Made by a program: the position numbers and the translations under genes. Under the pieces are notes generated by a model. The model had not been told where the DNA came from, searched no databases, and was given only the letters and a program-made list of their open reading frames with translations. From Rossellomorea sp. SC111 (GTDB taxonomy: Bacteria; Bacillota; Bacilli; Bacillales; Bacillaceae_B), in contig NZ_JANIOC010000006.1 in the NCBI RefSeq assembly GCF_024733565.1, forward strand, positions 217,803 to 281,802: a stretch of DNA of 64,000 nucleotides, given 5' to 3'. Below, one piece after another: positions 8,608 through 17,147 of this stretch. How positions within the stretch are numbered: the first letter of the stretch is position 1; each line of letters begins with the position of its first letter.

Positions 8608-9363
8608 ATGAAAAAGAATACAGGCTGCGGGTTTGGTCATCACGGATGCCCACCACAACCATCAAGCGATAAAGCAAAATCAAAAAGCTTATTTACAGAA
8701 ACATATGTACCCGATCTTGACTTGGAAGAAGTAACGGTCGTTCTTGGAGATGTATTTCTGCAATCTTTAACTGAAGCGGATATTTATCTTCCAACTTATG
8801 CGAGCGCCATTAAAAACATCGAGAAAAACGTCTCACTCACCCAGTGTAAAGCGATTCCTGTACCAGGGTTTCCTGAATACGTGAAATTATTTGTAGAAGG
8901 AATTGTCCATAAGAACATTCAATATGTAGAGGGTTCCTACGGAGTAGTAAAAGATTATAGTGTTGACATTCCTTTTAAAGCGTATGATCGAGTGAGACTG
9001 GCCAATCCTGTCAATAAACCATTTGGAATCGACTTCAGCATTAAGGAAAATGTTTTACAAAGAAGAGAACTTGCCAAAGACGGAATGGGAGCAAACCGTT
9101 GCGAATTCGGATCATTGACATTTGAAATCAATAATGAGCCTATTAATTGCAAACTTCTTGCTTCTGCAGTAAATCAGTGGGATATTACCGAAAACTTTGA
9201 TAATTGGGGACGCTTTAATAAAATCACAGAAAAAATGGACATTAACCTTCTTATTAAATTGACTCAGAAGAGACAACAATTGGCTGGAGATGCTGATACA
9301 GGTGAAGATCAACAAGGTCCAGAAGTAGTATTTGATCGTTTTAGGAATATCATCCAACGATAA
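8608..9363 (+). CDS. Putative spore-surface protein, member 1 of a local four-gene family
   Basis: The 251-residue protein starts with a Cys/His/Pro-rich tail (GCGFGHHGCPP) and continues as a soluble beta-rich protein. It shares an ordered core with the products at 11050 and 11993: an acidic strand region, IKNIEKNVSLTQCK, then VEGIVHKNIQYVEG, then YSVDIPF, and a C-terminal half ending ITEKMDINLLIKL. That pattern recalls the DUF3794/SPOCS and CsxC-type spore envelope proteins, which I name only as the nearest families. No signal peptide is present, as expected for coat proteins made in the mother cell. ATG 8608 is chosen over 8602 because AGGAG then has 9-nt spacing. A terminator follows. Confidence 0.6.
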   Translation: MKKNTGCGFGHHGCPPQPSSDKAKSKSLFTETYVPDLDLEEVTVVLGDVFLQSLTEADIYLPTYASAIKNIEKNVSLTQCKAIPVPGFPEYVKLFVEGIVHKNIQYVEGSYGVVKDYSVDIPFKAYDRVRLANPVNKPFGIDFSIKENVLQRRELAKDGMGANRCEFGSLTFEINNEPINCKLLASAVNQWDITENFDNWGRFNKITEKMDINLLIKLTQKRQQLAGDADTGEDQQGPEVVFDRFRNIIQR

Positions 9364-9463
9364 TGGCAAAATAGAATGTCTTCGGCGTACTGAAACACGC
9401 TGTCTTGAAGGCATTTTAAAAGGATACGAAGATAGCTGTGAGAGGGTAGAGTGTCGAGTTGAA

Positions 9464-9500
9464 AAGGGGTTCACCTTGAGGGTGAGCCCCTTCCTCTTTA
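9464..9500 (+). terminator. Terminator of the first paralogue gene
   Basis: A 10-bp stem (9466-9475 with 9481-9490, one G-U) is followed by TTCCTCTTT. On the minus strand the flank reads CCCCTTTTC, so it may also end the convergent gene at 9514. Confidence 0.75.
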
Positions 9501-9513
9501 TTCAGTATACATA

Positions 9514-10980
9514 TCATTGAATCAGATCATCCGATTGGATGTGCACAAATTGTTCTTGTGTTAAATGAAGGCATACGTGTAAACAACCTTGAATTCTTAA
9601 AGTGGATTTGCCATTTTGCTTAAAGGATTCATGTTGACTGATAAACGTGAAATCTTGTAGAAAATGTTCAATTGAATCACAGAAGGAATAATGACATTCA
9701 TGATGAATAGTTGGTTCTTGGTTGTTTTCTGCCAGGAATGTGTATTCCCTCTTCTCACTCTTAGGGATATTAGGCGGAAGTTTCCAACGAGTGGGAGTGG
9801 TGTGCCTCCATTGAATCGGGATTTTGATAGAGTGGATAGAAGTTGTTTCCCCTGGATTTACATATTCTATCGAAGCAACAAGCGTCCCTTTCACAAACAC
9901 AATCGCAGCAGGAATAGGAATATGCTTCTTAAGAGAGTGGATGGACCAATGTATGGAATGTATATGTTCAATTGGAAACGGTAATTCAACGTCTTCAAAG
10001 ATGGCGACTTCAACCTGCAAAGTAGACAGTACAACGGGAATCTTTATTTTTAAAGACCGTAAGTCGGGTACCGAGGTTTCGCTCACATTTTCCAGCTGTT
10101 GCTCTGCTGAAAATAGTTCATTTTCGAAACGCTCTTTTAATGCCGTCAGACTTGGATGTTCATTCTCGACTTCCCCGATATTATCTTGATGTTCAATGAT
10201 CGTTTCCCGCTCTGTGGAAATTTTTTTGAGAACCGAGGTTAGGGAACCAATGCAATGAACGAAATCAGTCTGTTTACTTTTCATCGGATTTGAGTTCTTT
10301 TCACAGTATATTGTTTCTAAGTAATGACTAAATGAAGGCTGGTGATTTTCTTCATGATCAAATTCAGGATTCGAATACAGCATTTCTTCTTCAACTGCAG
10401 TAGGGGAAGCGTCTTTGGAAATGCCATTTGGTTCGTGATCGTTTTCTTGGTCTTGATGGAGCTTTCTTTGTTCCTCCAGGTCTTCCTCGAGCATCATAAA
10501 TATCTCTTCTCGGATCGACACAGGTTCATTTTCCTCTTCAGAATCCTCTATAATAACTTCTTTCTCCACGGAGGGAGAGATTTCTTTATATTCATCTGAA
10601 GTCGAATGGCCGTAGTTATTCCGGGTATCAGATAAATCATTTTCGGTGTTATCGGACTTCAAGTCCCCGTATTCCTCCTCATCTACAGACTCATCGGTTT
10701 TGCTCAGTATATTTTCTTGGTTTACTTCCATATCCATCACCTTAGGTGGAGGGAAAAACGTTGGCTGGGAATGAATTTTTTCCTGAGTTTCCTTGGGAAG
10801 GACTGTATCTTTTATGGGATTATTTTTATTCGACACATGACCTTGTAAGGAAAAATCGTGATTCTGAGTAAGGTTAAACAGAGAAAATGAAGGCGATTTC
10901 CGGCTATTTTTTTCATTTTCTTTCATGTTATCCATAAAATGGTTCTCTATATCATTATTATGTTCTTCTCTCATAATCAT
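9514..10980 (-). CDS. Acidic, disordered protein with a C-terminal domain of the same spore family (member 2)
   Basis: The 488-residue protein has two parts. Residues about 1-290 are low-complexity and very acidic (runs of E, D, N and S) and likely disordered. Residues about 310-488 repeat the family pattern: IKIPVVLSTLQVEVAIFEDV, FPIEHIHSIHWSIHSLKKHI, then FVKGTLVASIEYVNPGE and IHSIKIPIQW, matching in order the core strands of the other three proteins. The start overlaps the stop of a 12-codon mini-ORF (ATGA) that carries the strong ribosome site. It follows the 11050 gene by 69 nt on the same strand, so an operon is likely. Function is unknown; spore-surface scaffold is inferred. Confidence 0.55.
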   Translation of the reverse strand: MIMREEHNNDIENHFMDNMKENEKNSRKSPSFSLFNLTQNHDFSLQGHVSNKNNPIKDTVLPKETQEKIHSQPTFFPPPKVMDMEVNQENILSKTDESVDEEEYGDLKSDNTENDLSDTRNNYGHSTSDEYKEISPSVEKEVIIEDSEEENEPVSIREEIFMMLEEDLEEQRKLHQDQENDHEPNGISKDASPTAVEEEMLYSNPEFDHEENHQPSFSHYLETIYCEKNSNPMKSKQTDFVHCIGSLTSVLKKISTERETIIEHQDNIGEVENEHPSLTALKERFENELFSAEQQLENVSETSVPDLRSLKIKIPVVLSTLQVEVAIFEDVELPFPIEHIHSIHWSIHSLKKHIPIPAAIVFVKGTLVASIEYVNPGETTSIHSIKIPIQWRHTTPTRWKLPPNIPKSEKREYTFLAENNQEPTIHHECHYSFCDSIEHFLQDFTFISQHESFKQNGKSTLRIQGCLHVCLHLTQEQFVHIQSDDLIQ

Positions 10981-11015
10981 GGTGATCGGTGCTCTTCAAC
11001 ATCACACCTAATCAT
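10977..11015 (-). CDS. 12-codon leader ORF overlapping the start of the acidic protein gene
   Basis: On the minus strand AGGAGGTAA ATG opens a 12-codon frame (peptide MIRCDVEEHRSP) whose TGA overlaps the ATG of the next gene as ATGA. The big gene has no good ribosome site of its own, so translation may be coupled. Too short to judge by composition; a recent frameshift at the gene start is the alternative. Confidence 0.35.
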   Translation of the reverse strand: MIRCDVEEHRSP

Positions 11016-11049
11016 TTACCTCCTCTCTAAAATCAATGAATAGTCATAA

Positions 11050-11805
11050 TCAGTCGCAATCATCATTGGTGGTGGAGGTAACCCGGATTTGTTGGTTCTG
11101 AAGGACTTTCACACAAATATCTATGACCATTTTCTCTTCGATTGTGCGGAAGTAGCCTTCTCCAATGGGACCAGAATGAGGGAGGGGACACCGGTCGATT
11201 GCTTCATCCCACTCGATGATTTTACTGGAAACTAATTCGCAGTAAGGTATTTCATTGTAATATTGATGACTTTCCTGATGGAATTGAGATATATCATGTG
11301 TTAGTAATTCATCTTTTTCCGGATACCCCGAAGGTAAGGGTTTCGAGATAAGGAAATCAAATTCCTGACGGTTATTTACTTCCGGCATGACGGGCATGGA
11401 TAAGAAATGCTTTATGTCTGTCACACATTGAAAAGGTATATCTACAGTATAGGAGTGAAGATCTGAGGCAATCGAAGAAAGGGAAGTTTCTTCAATTTCT
11501 TTACAAGGGCTTGCATATTGAATGTTTTTTCGAACAAACCCTTTTACAAATAGTTTGTTAGTAGGGAGGAGAAGTCTGCACTGTGTTAATTTGATCGTTT
11601 TTTTAATATCTTTAATTTCCAAAACGGCTTCTGGAAAGGTAATGGTCGCATCTACATTTATTTCCAGTGACAGTTCAGCTATTACAACAGGAACTTTGGT
11701 CACAATTTTACCTATACTAACTTTTGGATGGTGACAATGGCTTTTACATTCATGGGGATGTGACGTTTCACTACATTCAGACATTTTATTGTGGTTATCA
11801 AACAT
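11050..11805 (-). CDS. Putative spore-surface protein, member 3 of the local family
   Basis: The 251-residue protein begins with a His/Cys-rich stretch (HPHECKSHCHHP, about residues 17-28) that could bind metal or form disulfides, as in coat proteins. Its core is closely related to the next gene: IKDIKKTIKLTQCRL, FVKGFVRKNIQYASPC, YTVDIPFQC, GYPEKDELLTHDISQFHQ and GPIGEGYFRTIEEKM all have near-identical partners there. The start at 11805 follows AGGAGG with 7-nt spacing; the frame is open 21 codons further up without a site. It is probably co-transcribed with the acidic member downstream. Confidence 0.6.
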   Translation of the reverse strand: MFDNHNKMSECSETSHPHECKSHCHHPKVSIGKIVTKVPVVIAELSLEINVDATITFPEAVLEIKDIKKTIKLTQCRLLLPTNKLFVKGFVRKNIQYASPCKEIEETSLSSIASDLHSYTVDIPFQCVTDIKHFLSMPVMPEVNNRQEFDFLISKPLPSGYPEKDELLTHDISQFHQESHQYYNEIPYCELVSSKIIEWDEAIDRCPLPHSGPIGEGYFRTIEEKMVIDICVKVLQNQQIRVTSTTNDDCD

Positions 11806-11925
11806 TATGGGCCTCCTAAAGCAAGATAATGCCATCTTATGATTTAAATTGATAGTTGTTTGGGCCAAAGCCTATATGCAAAAAGATCAATGACTCGAGA
11901 ATGATTTAGAACCACTTAGGAATAA

Positions 11926-11975
11926 TGAAAAAAAGCACTGCCCCTACTGTATGCTAACAGTTGGGGCAGTGCTGA
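11926..11975 (-). terminator. Strong terminator of the member 4 gene
   Basis: On the minus strand an 11-bp GC-rich stem (11973-11963 with 11944-11934), extended by an inner ACTGT/ACAGT pairing, is followed by seven T. It separates the 11993 gene from the 11050-9514 operon. Confidence 0.9.
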
Positions 11976-11992
11976 TGATAATAGGGCGATGC

Positions 11993-12760
11993 TTATAATG
12001 CATTAATACGAACTTGCTGTTTTTGTAGTACTTTAACGGTAAAGTTGAGGGACATTTTTTCTAGCATATTGTAGAAATATCCTTCACCTACAGGACCATC
12101 AGCTACTCGATCTGTTGATTCATCCCATTCTAGGATGCTGCTTGAAAGCAATTCACAATAAGGAAGCTGATTATAGTATTGATTGCTGTATTGATGGAAT
12201 TGGGAGATATCATTTGATAAATATTGATCTTTCTCAGGATAGCCTGTCCCTAAGTCTTGAGCTCTAAAGAAGTCAAATTCCTGCCGATTATTCGTTCTTG
12301 GAAGTTGGACCGGGGATTCCAGGGTAATTGTAGTCATACATTTAAATGGAACGCGGACCGTTAATGATTTAATGTCAGAAGATACACAGGATCCATCAAG
12401 TCCTGATCCTCCACATGGTGTAGCATATTGAATGTTCTTGCGCACATATCCTGATAGCAACAGGGGAAATTGTGTACCATCTTCACTGAAGTCGCCATTG
12501 CTGGTTGGAATCGTCATTAAACGGCATTGAACAATTTCAACCTTCTTTTTTACATCTTTGATTTCCATTACAGGTTCCGGGAATGTGATGTGTGCTTCAA
12601 GGTTACTGGATACACGATATACTCCTAAATCTACCGGTACATGGACAATTCTTTCTCCTGCCGGGGTAAGAATTGGGTTTACAGTTGTGTTGTCGCAGTG
12701 ATCAAGTGATGCAGACTTATCCACATTCACACAATTTCTATTCTTATTATAATCACTCAT
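11993..12760 (-). CDS. Putative spore-surface protein, member 4 of the local family
   Basis: The 255-residue protein is the closest relative of the 11050 product. It keeps the same segments in order: IKDVKKKVEIVQCRL, LSGYVRKNIQYATPCGG, LTVRVPFKC, GYPEKDQYLSNDISQFHQ, NQLPYCELLSSSILEWDE and GPVGEGYFYNMLEKM. No signal peptide or membrane segment is seen. The start at 12760 follows TATAGGAGG; nine in-frame codons upstream are ignored. A sigma-K-like -10 box lies 44 nt before the start. I infer a spore coat or exosporium component; the sequence gives no catalytic hint. Confidence 0.6.
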   Translation of the reverse strand: MSDYNKNRNCVNVDKSASLDHCDNTTVNPILTPAGERIVHVPVDLGVYRVSSNLEAHITFPEPVMEIKDVKKKVEIVQCRLMTIPTSNGDFSEDGTQFPLLLSGYVRKNIQYATPCGGSGLDGSCVSSDIKSLTVRVPFKCMTTITLESPVQLPRTNNRQEFDFFRAQDLGTGYPEKDQYLSNDISQFHQYSNQYYNQLPYCELLSSSILEWDESTDRVADGPVGEGYFYNMLEKMSLNFTVKVLQKQQVRINAL

Positions 12761-12803
12761 TTTTTTTCCTCCTATATAATTAAACAATATTTAAACTACA
12801 CTT

Positions 12804-12812
12804 TATAGTATG
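12804..12812 (-). promoter_or_regulatory. Candidate sigma-K -10 element for the member 4 gene
   Basis: CATACTATA on the minus strand matches CATANNNTA exactly, 44 nt before the ATG. The nearest upstream AC is 19 nt away, a little long. Confidence 0.3.
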
Positions 12813-12826
12813 CTGACTGAATCTAT

Positions 12827-12859
12827 TAAGAGTGGTTAAATGAATCAGTATAAGAGTGG
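12827..12859 (+). repeat. Direct repeat TAAGAGTGG, two copies 24 bp apart
   Basis: Copies at 12827-12835 and 12851-12859 lie in the divergent intergenic region upstream of the ParM-like gene. Two copies are far fewer than a typical parC centromere; they could be an operator or chance. Confidence 0.3.
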
Positions 12860-12996
12860 AAATTTACGAGGGAAATTCATTTTAGTAGAAATAACTCACT
12901 TCCTTTTTTACGATATTGTCCTGAAAAATTTATGTCTGGGTACGTGCACAGATGTTTTCTATCCCGGCATAAGCTTTAAGGAAGGAGGAGGATATA

Positions 12997-14178
12997 ATGG
13001 ATAGGCATAATTATGCAGCTTTGGACTTGGGGAACAGCTTTTATAAAGCAATTGTTTCAACAAAAGGTGAAATCACGGAATATTTCATGCCAAATGCAAT
13101 TGCTTTATTTGATGAAGAATTTTATGAGAAACCATATGACGATGAAGACGTTTTATTACAGGATAATTTGATTGTGGAAGTGAACAGTTCAGCGTTGCAC
13201 GAGAAAAGAGATATCTTTTATATTGGTAAAGCAGCAGCGAGACAGCGTAATGTGAGTTTAACATCCTTTAATAATCAGAAAGTAGATGAAGATCGAACTT
13301 ACACTCTATTATTCGGAATGTTGGCCCATCATGCTGTAATGAACAATCATTCTGATACAGATGTATCCTTTGAAATCGATCAATTGGCGGTCTCTCTTCC
13401 GACCACTCAGTATAAAGAGCGAAAAGATACGTTGAAAAGCCGTCTGATCGGGACTCATACAGTATATCTTCACAAAGTTCCAGGAATGATTGCTCCTAAA
13501 GAAATAATCGTAAGGCTCCATATTAAAGATGTCATTATCGGGGCCGAAGGAGCCTGTGCGTACCTGGCGTTAACACGGGATGATGAGACATTGGGAGTTA
13601 AAGACGAGGCTCTTTTACAGGACTCTGTCAAAGGAATCCTAATCGGTGACTTGGGAGGGGATTCAGTGGATTTTGTAGGAATCAAAAACAATAAGCCAGT
13701 GGCCTCCATCGAGGGTGAGCCTTTCGGGATAAACCAGTTTTTAGATCATATCATACAAAAAGTAAGTAAGTATGAGTTATACAAGTTCGACTCAAGGTCT
13801 GAGCTCGAGGAGAAACTGGTCGCAGGTCAATCCGAGTGGTATGTAGAACCATTCGCCGGTGTGAAAAAGGATATAAGTAAATATATCATTCCTCAGTTGA
13901 AATCACTGGCCATTAAATACCTGGAACATTTCGACCGGGTAAGAAATAGTTCCAATGAAATCAAAGGAGCGGTCAAATACATTGCAGTAGGTGGCGCCGC
14001 AAAAATAGCCGAATCCCATATTAGAGAAGCGGCCGTGAAATGGGCAGAAAGAGGACGCCCTATTGAATTATTCTTCCCGCCAAATATGGAAAAATTAAAT
14101 GTGTCAGGATTAATGATCCTTGCAAAATTGAATCAATTAAAAAAGAATCCTGCGCATATTGAATATACTAAAAGCTAA
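12997..14178 (+). CDS. ParM/StbA-family actin-like ATPase
   Basis: The 393-residue protein has the actin/Hsp70 ATPase signature of the ParM-Alp group. Phosphate 1 is ALDLGNSFYKAI at 8-19, phosphate 2 is LIGDLGGDSVDF near 215, and the adenosine loop is YIAVGGAAKIAESH near 328. Such proteins polymerise with ATP and usually move plasmids with a small adaptor and a centromere. Here it lies on what looks like the chromosome, next to coat-type genes, and is followed 12 nt later by a small partner gene. The ribosome site GGAGGAGG is strong. It could be a plasmid remnant or a filament with another use; the sequence cannot decide. Confidence 0.85.
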   Translation: MDRHNYAALDLGNSFYKAIVSTKGEITEYFMPNAIALFDEEFYEKPYDDEDVLLQDNLIVEVNSSALHEKRDIFYIGKAAARQRNVSLTSFNNQKVDEDRTYTLLFGMLAHHAVMNNHSDTDVSFEIDQLAVSLPTTQYKERKDTLKSRLIGTHTVYLHKVPGMIAPKEIIVRLHIKDVIIGAEGACAYLALTRDDETLGVKDEALLQDSVKGILIGDLGGDSVDFVGIKNNKPVASIEGEPFGINQFLDHIIQKVSKYELYKFDSRSELEEKLVAGQSEWYVEPFAGVKKDISKYIIPQLKSLAIKYLEHFDRVRNSSNEIKGAVKYIAVGGAAKIAESHIREAAVKWAERGRPIELFFPPNMEKLNVSGLMILAKLNQLKKNPAHIEYTKS

Positions 14179-14190
14179 AGGGAGATAGGT

Positions 14191-14577
14191 ATGTCTAAGA
14201 AATATGCTGATTACTTTCAGGATACGATTTTAACAATCCCCGAGAGCTTCGTAAATGTTAAAACAGGGGAAACAAAAGCCATCACTTCAAAGGTTCAAGA
14301 GCAAGTCGCCTATCATGCCAAAAACAATACGTTGAATCATCTTGTTTTTTCTGCACTGCATGATTACCTGCACCACTCTAAACCGGTTCAAGTTAATAGA
14401 CAATCAGAATCTGCCATATTAGATGAACTATTGGAATTAAAGAGATTGCTGCTTCCAAATGGAAATGATTCCTCCAAGAGCTTGAACGAATGCACGATCA
14501 AAAGTCCAAAAGAACTGGATCATACTTCCGTTGGAATGAAAGAAATTGACGATTTGCTTGAAGCTTTTGGAGGATGA
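14191..14577 (+). CDS. Small partner of the ParM-like protein, possible ParR-type adaptor
   Basis: The 128-residue protein starts 12 nt after the actin-like gene with GGGAGA as ribosome site, so both should be co-translated. The segment TLNHLVFSALHDYLHHS (about 49-65) looks like the paired helices of a ribbon-helix-helix fold, preceded by a strand-like region. This is followed by a possible short coiled coil (ILDELLELKRLL) and an acidic C-terminal helix (MKEIDDLLEAFGG) of the sort that could dock on a filament. Size, position and these parts fit a ParR-like adaptor, but I recognise no family. The C-terminal GG end is followed directly by the terminator. Confidence 0.55.
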   Translation: MSKKYADYFQDTILTIPESFVNVKTGETKAITSKVQEQVAYHAKNNTLNHLVFSALHDYLHHSKPVQVNRQSESAILDELLELKRLLLPNGNDSSKSLNECTIKSPKELDHTSVGMKEIDDLLEAFGG

Positions 14578-14610
14578 AAAAGGTGAACGACTTTCGTTCA
14601 CCTTTTTTAA
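14577..14610. terminator. Bidirectional terminator
   Basis: A perfect stem formed by AAAAAGGTGAACGA and its complement around a 2-3 nt loop separates the convergent partner gene and the CotZ-like gene and has A/T runs for both directions. Confidence 0.9.
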
Positions 14611-14621
14611 TTCGGATGTAC

Positions 14622-15197
14622 TTATAAATGAACGGCAGGAAGGCATGTAATAGCACAGAAACAAGACAAGTCTACAGTTATACAAATTCCGGTTCCCATC
14701 AAGTCGTCCACACTTTTATGGTCGATCTGTTTACAAGGTGAAGAGAGTGCGCATTTACTTTCTTGAGGATGGTGGGAATCGCCCTTATGGTGGTCGGATT
14801 TAAATGTTAATAATTCAAGAGTCGCACATTTATGATCAAGATCTATTAACTTAAAGACGTAGGTCTCAATGCACTTAAAGTTTTTATTCTTTTTTGAATG
14901 ACAATGATAGGTGGTAACACCAGTGCCCTTAAATGGCTCGCATCCACAATATAAGATAAAAGGGATGGTATTCTTTTTGGGTCTCTTTTTTTCACAAAGT
15001 AAATCTTCAATGGACTTTTTACACGAAGTATCACAACCATGGTCTTTTTTTACTTTCTTCTGAGCATCAAGGATTGCTTCTAAAACATCTTGGATACAAT
15101 GGCTATAATGCCTGGAACGGGAATCCTGGCATTTGTGTTTCTGATACTCTTCATGGAAATAGGTGTCCTGGGCAGTTGATTTTTGACTATAACTCAT
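14622..15197 (-). CDS. CotY/CotZ/ExsY-family spore coat protein
   Basis: The 191-residue Cys- and His-rich protein belongs to the family that forms the outer crust or exosporium shell by self-assembly. The C-terminus ICITVDLSCFCAITCLPAVH is the family hallmark, and IPFILYCGCEPFKGTG (about 92-107) with the later Cys-containing FKLIDLDHKCATLELL also match CotZ/ExsY order. An inserted Lys/His-rich segment near 138-150 (SDHHKGDSHH) is unusual. The start follows AAAGGAGTG. It is the clearest coat gene of the locus and the main reason to read its neighbours as spore-surface genes. Confidence 0.85.
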   Translation of the reverse strand: MSYSQKSTAQDTYFHEEYQKHKCQDSRSRHYSHCIQDVLEAILDAQKKVKKDHGCDTSCKKSIEDLLCEKKRPKKNTIPFILYCGCEPFKGTGVTTYHCHSKKNKNFKCIETYVFKLIDLDHKCATLELLTFKSDHHKGDSHHPQESKCALSSPCKQIDHKSVDDLMGTGICITVDLSCFCAITCLPAVHL

Positions 15198-15457
15198 TAT
15201 TTAACACTCCTTTACAATTTACTACTAATTATCATACGTTCAGAAGGGAGTATTCGATTGAGCCTCTAGCCTAAAACGATAAAATAGATTTCATGTACAT
15301 AAAAGGTATTTGATCATTGTATAGCGATCTGTGTATAGATGAATGTGTTTCTGTGTGTAGCCAAAAGGAGAATATATGCGTAATGATACAATCATCGTAT
15401 AGTAGATTTGCTAGCTAATATAGGAATGAAACATTTTTCAACACTTAAGCGACTCTA

Positions 15458-15486
15458 TTGTATGTAGGGTTGAAAACCTTTATACT
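15458..15486 (+). promoter_or_regulatory. Sigma-A-type promoter of miaB
   Basis: TTGTAT (15458-15463), a 17-bp spacer and TATACT (15481-15486) lie 95 nt before the miaB ATG. The rest of the 15198-15580 gap has no gene; GTATAG occurs three times (near 15319, 15335 and 15398), with no clear structure. Confidence 0.5.
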
Positions 15487-15580
15487 ATAGTAATGTGCAA
15501 CAATGTATATCCTGTTAATTCGGCCGGCTTTATATATAGAAGAAAACGGTTTGGTTATAGAGGTAGAAAGGGGATTATTC

Positions 15581-17146
15581 ATGAACGAAGAACAGCGGAA
15601 ACATGGACAACAATCGAAGTCTGTATCTCCAGCAGACCAAAAATCTGATAAGGATTACAGCAAGTACTTTGAAAGTGTCTATATCCCACCATCATTAAAA
15701 GATGCCAAAAAGCGTGGGAAGGAAGAAATCCAATATCATAATGACTTTACCATCAGCGATCGATATAGGGGTCTTGGTGAAGGCAAGAAATTTTATATCC
15801 GGACATATGGTTGCCAAATGAATGAACACGATACAGAAGTCATGGCAGGGATCTTCATGGCACTCGGCTATGAAGCGACTTACTCGACAGATGACGCAGA
15901 TGTCATACTATTGAATACATGTGCCATCCGTGAAAATGCGGAGAATAAGGTGTTCGGCGAGTTAGGACATCTAAAACATTTGAAGCGGGAAAAGCCTGAT
16001 CTATTAATTGGAGTTTGCGGATGTATGTCCCAGGAAGAATCGGTTGTCAACAAGATCCTGAAAACCTATCAACAGGTGGACATGATATTTGGAACGCATA
16101 ATATTCATCGTCTTCCTCAAATATTATCTGATGCTTATATGTCTAAGGCGATGGTCGTTGAGGTCTGGTCGAAAGAAGGGGACGTCATTGAGAACCTTCC
16201 GAAGGTCCGCCGTGGCAATATCAAGGCATGGGTCAATATCATGTACGGTTGTGATAAGTTCTGTACATACTGTATCGTGCCGTATACACGGGGGAAAGAA
16301 AGAAGCCGCCGCCCTGAAGAAATCATTCAGGAAGTCCGCCATCTGGCTGCACAGGGATATCAGGAAATCACTCTCCTTGGGCAAAACGTCAACGCATATG
16401 GTAAGGATATTGAAGACCTTCAGTATGGGTTAGGAGACTTAATGGATGATCTTCGTAAGGTGGATATTCCACGTATCCGGTTCACTACCAGTCATCCAAG
16501 AGATTTCGATGATCATTTAATCGAAGTGCTTGCCAAGAAAGGAAATCTGGTGGAGCACATTCATTTACCTGTTCAATCAGGTTCGACAGATGTTCTGAAA
16601 ATCATGGCACGTAAGTATACCAGGGAACAATTCTTGGAATTGGTTGGTAAAATTAAAAAAGCCATGCCGGACGTGGCGCTTACGACGGATATTATCGTTG
16701 GTTACCCAAATGAAACCAATGAGCAATTTGAAGAAACCCTTTCATTATATAAGGAAGTGGGCTTTGAATCGGCATACACTTACATCTACTCTCCCCGGGA
16801 AGGTACCCCTGCGGCGAAGATGAGTGACAACGTGCCGATGGAAGTGAAGAAAGAACGTCTTCAAAGGTTGAATGCAGTTGTGAAAGAGTATTCTGCTGAA
16901 GCGATGAAGAAATATACAGGTCAAATCGTTGAGGTGCTTGTGGATGGGGAAAGCAAGAAAAATCCTGACATCCTTGCAGGCTACACAAGACGCAGTAAGC
17001 TCGTAAACTTCAAGGCTCCTAAAACAGCCATTGGGAAAATAGTGCAAGTAAAGATCACAGATGCCAAGTCCTGGTCATTGGACGGGGAAATGGTAGGAGA
17101 AGGTCAAATCGGAACAGAATTTCAAGAAGCGGTAGAGGTGAAATAA
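15581..17146 (+). CDS. miaB: tRNA-2-methylthio-N6-dimethylallyladenosine synthase
   Basis: MiaB is a radical-SAM methylthiotransferase that adds the 2-methylthio group to i6A37 of tRNAs, acting after MiaA, encoded 32 kb downstream. The 521-residue protein has the N-terminal cluster cysteines C78, C114 and C148, and the radical-SAM triad C224, C228 and C231 (CDKFCTYC). It ends in a TRAM domain (about 450-515). The ATG at 15581 follows AAAGGGG. The start used is close in length to B. subtilis MiaB, with a non-conserved N-terminal arm. ricA starts 2 nt after the stop. Confidence 0.97.
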   Translation: MNEEQRKHGQQSKSVSPADQKSDKDYSKYFESVYIPPSLKDAKKRGKEEIQYHNDFTISDRYRGLGEGKKFYIRTYGCQMNEHDTEVMAGIFMALGYEATYSTDDADVILLNTCAIRENAENKVFGELGHLKHLKREKPDLLIGVCGCMSQEESVVNKILKTYQQVDMIFGTHNIHRLPQILSDAYMSKAMVVEVWSKEGDVIENLPKVRRGNIKAWVNIMYGCDKFCTYCIVPYTRGKERSRRPEEIIQEVRHLAAQGYQEITLLGQNVNAYGKDIEDLQYGLGDLMDDLRKVDIPRIRFTTSHPRDFDDHLIEVLAKKGNLVEHIHLPVQSGSTDVLKIMARKYTREQFLELVGKIKKAMPDVALTTDIIVGYPNETNEQFEETLSLYKEVGFESAYTYIYSPREGTPAAKMSDNVPMEVKKERLQRLNAVVKEYSAEAMKKYTGQIVEVLVDGESKKNPDILAGYTRRSKLVNFKAPKTAIGKIVQVKITDAKSWSLDGEMVGEGQIGTEFQEAVEVK

Positions 17147-17147
17147 T

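Noticed and set aside
9112..9520. Overlapping frames around the first paralogue's terminator
   Set aside because: Both cover the terminator hairpin and lack ribosome sites; composition follows the real gene in another frame.
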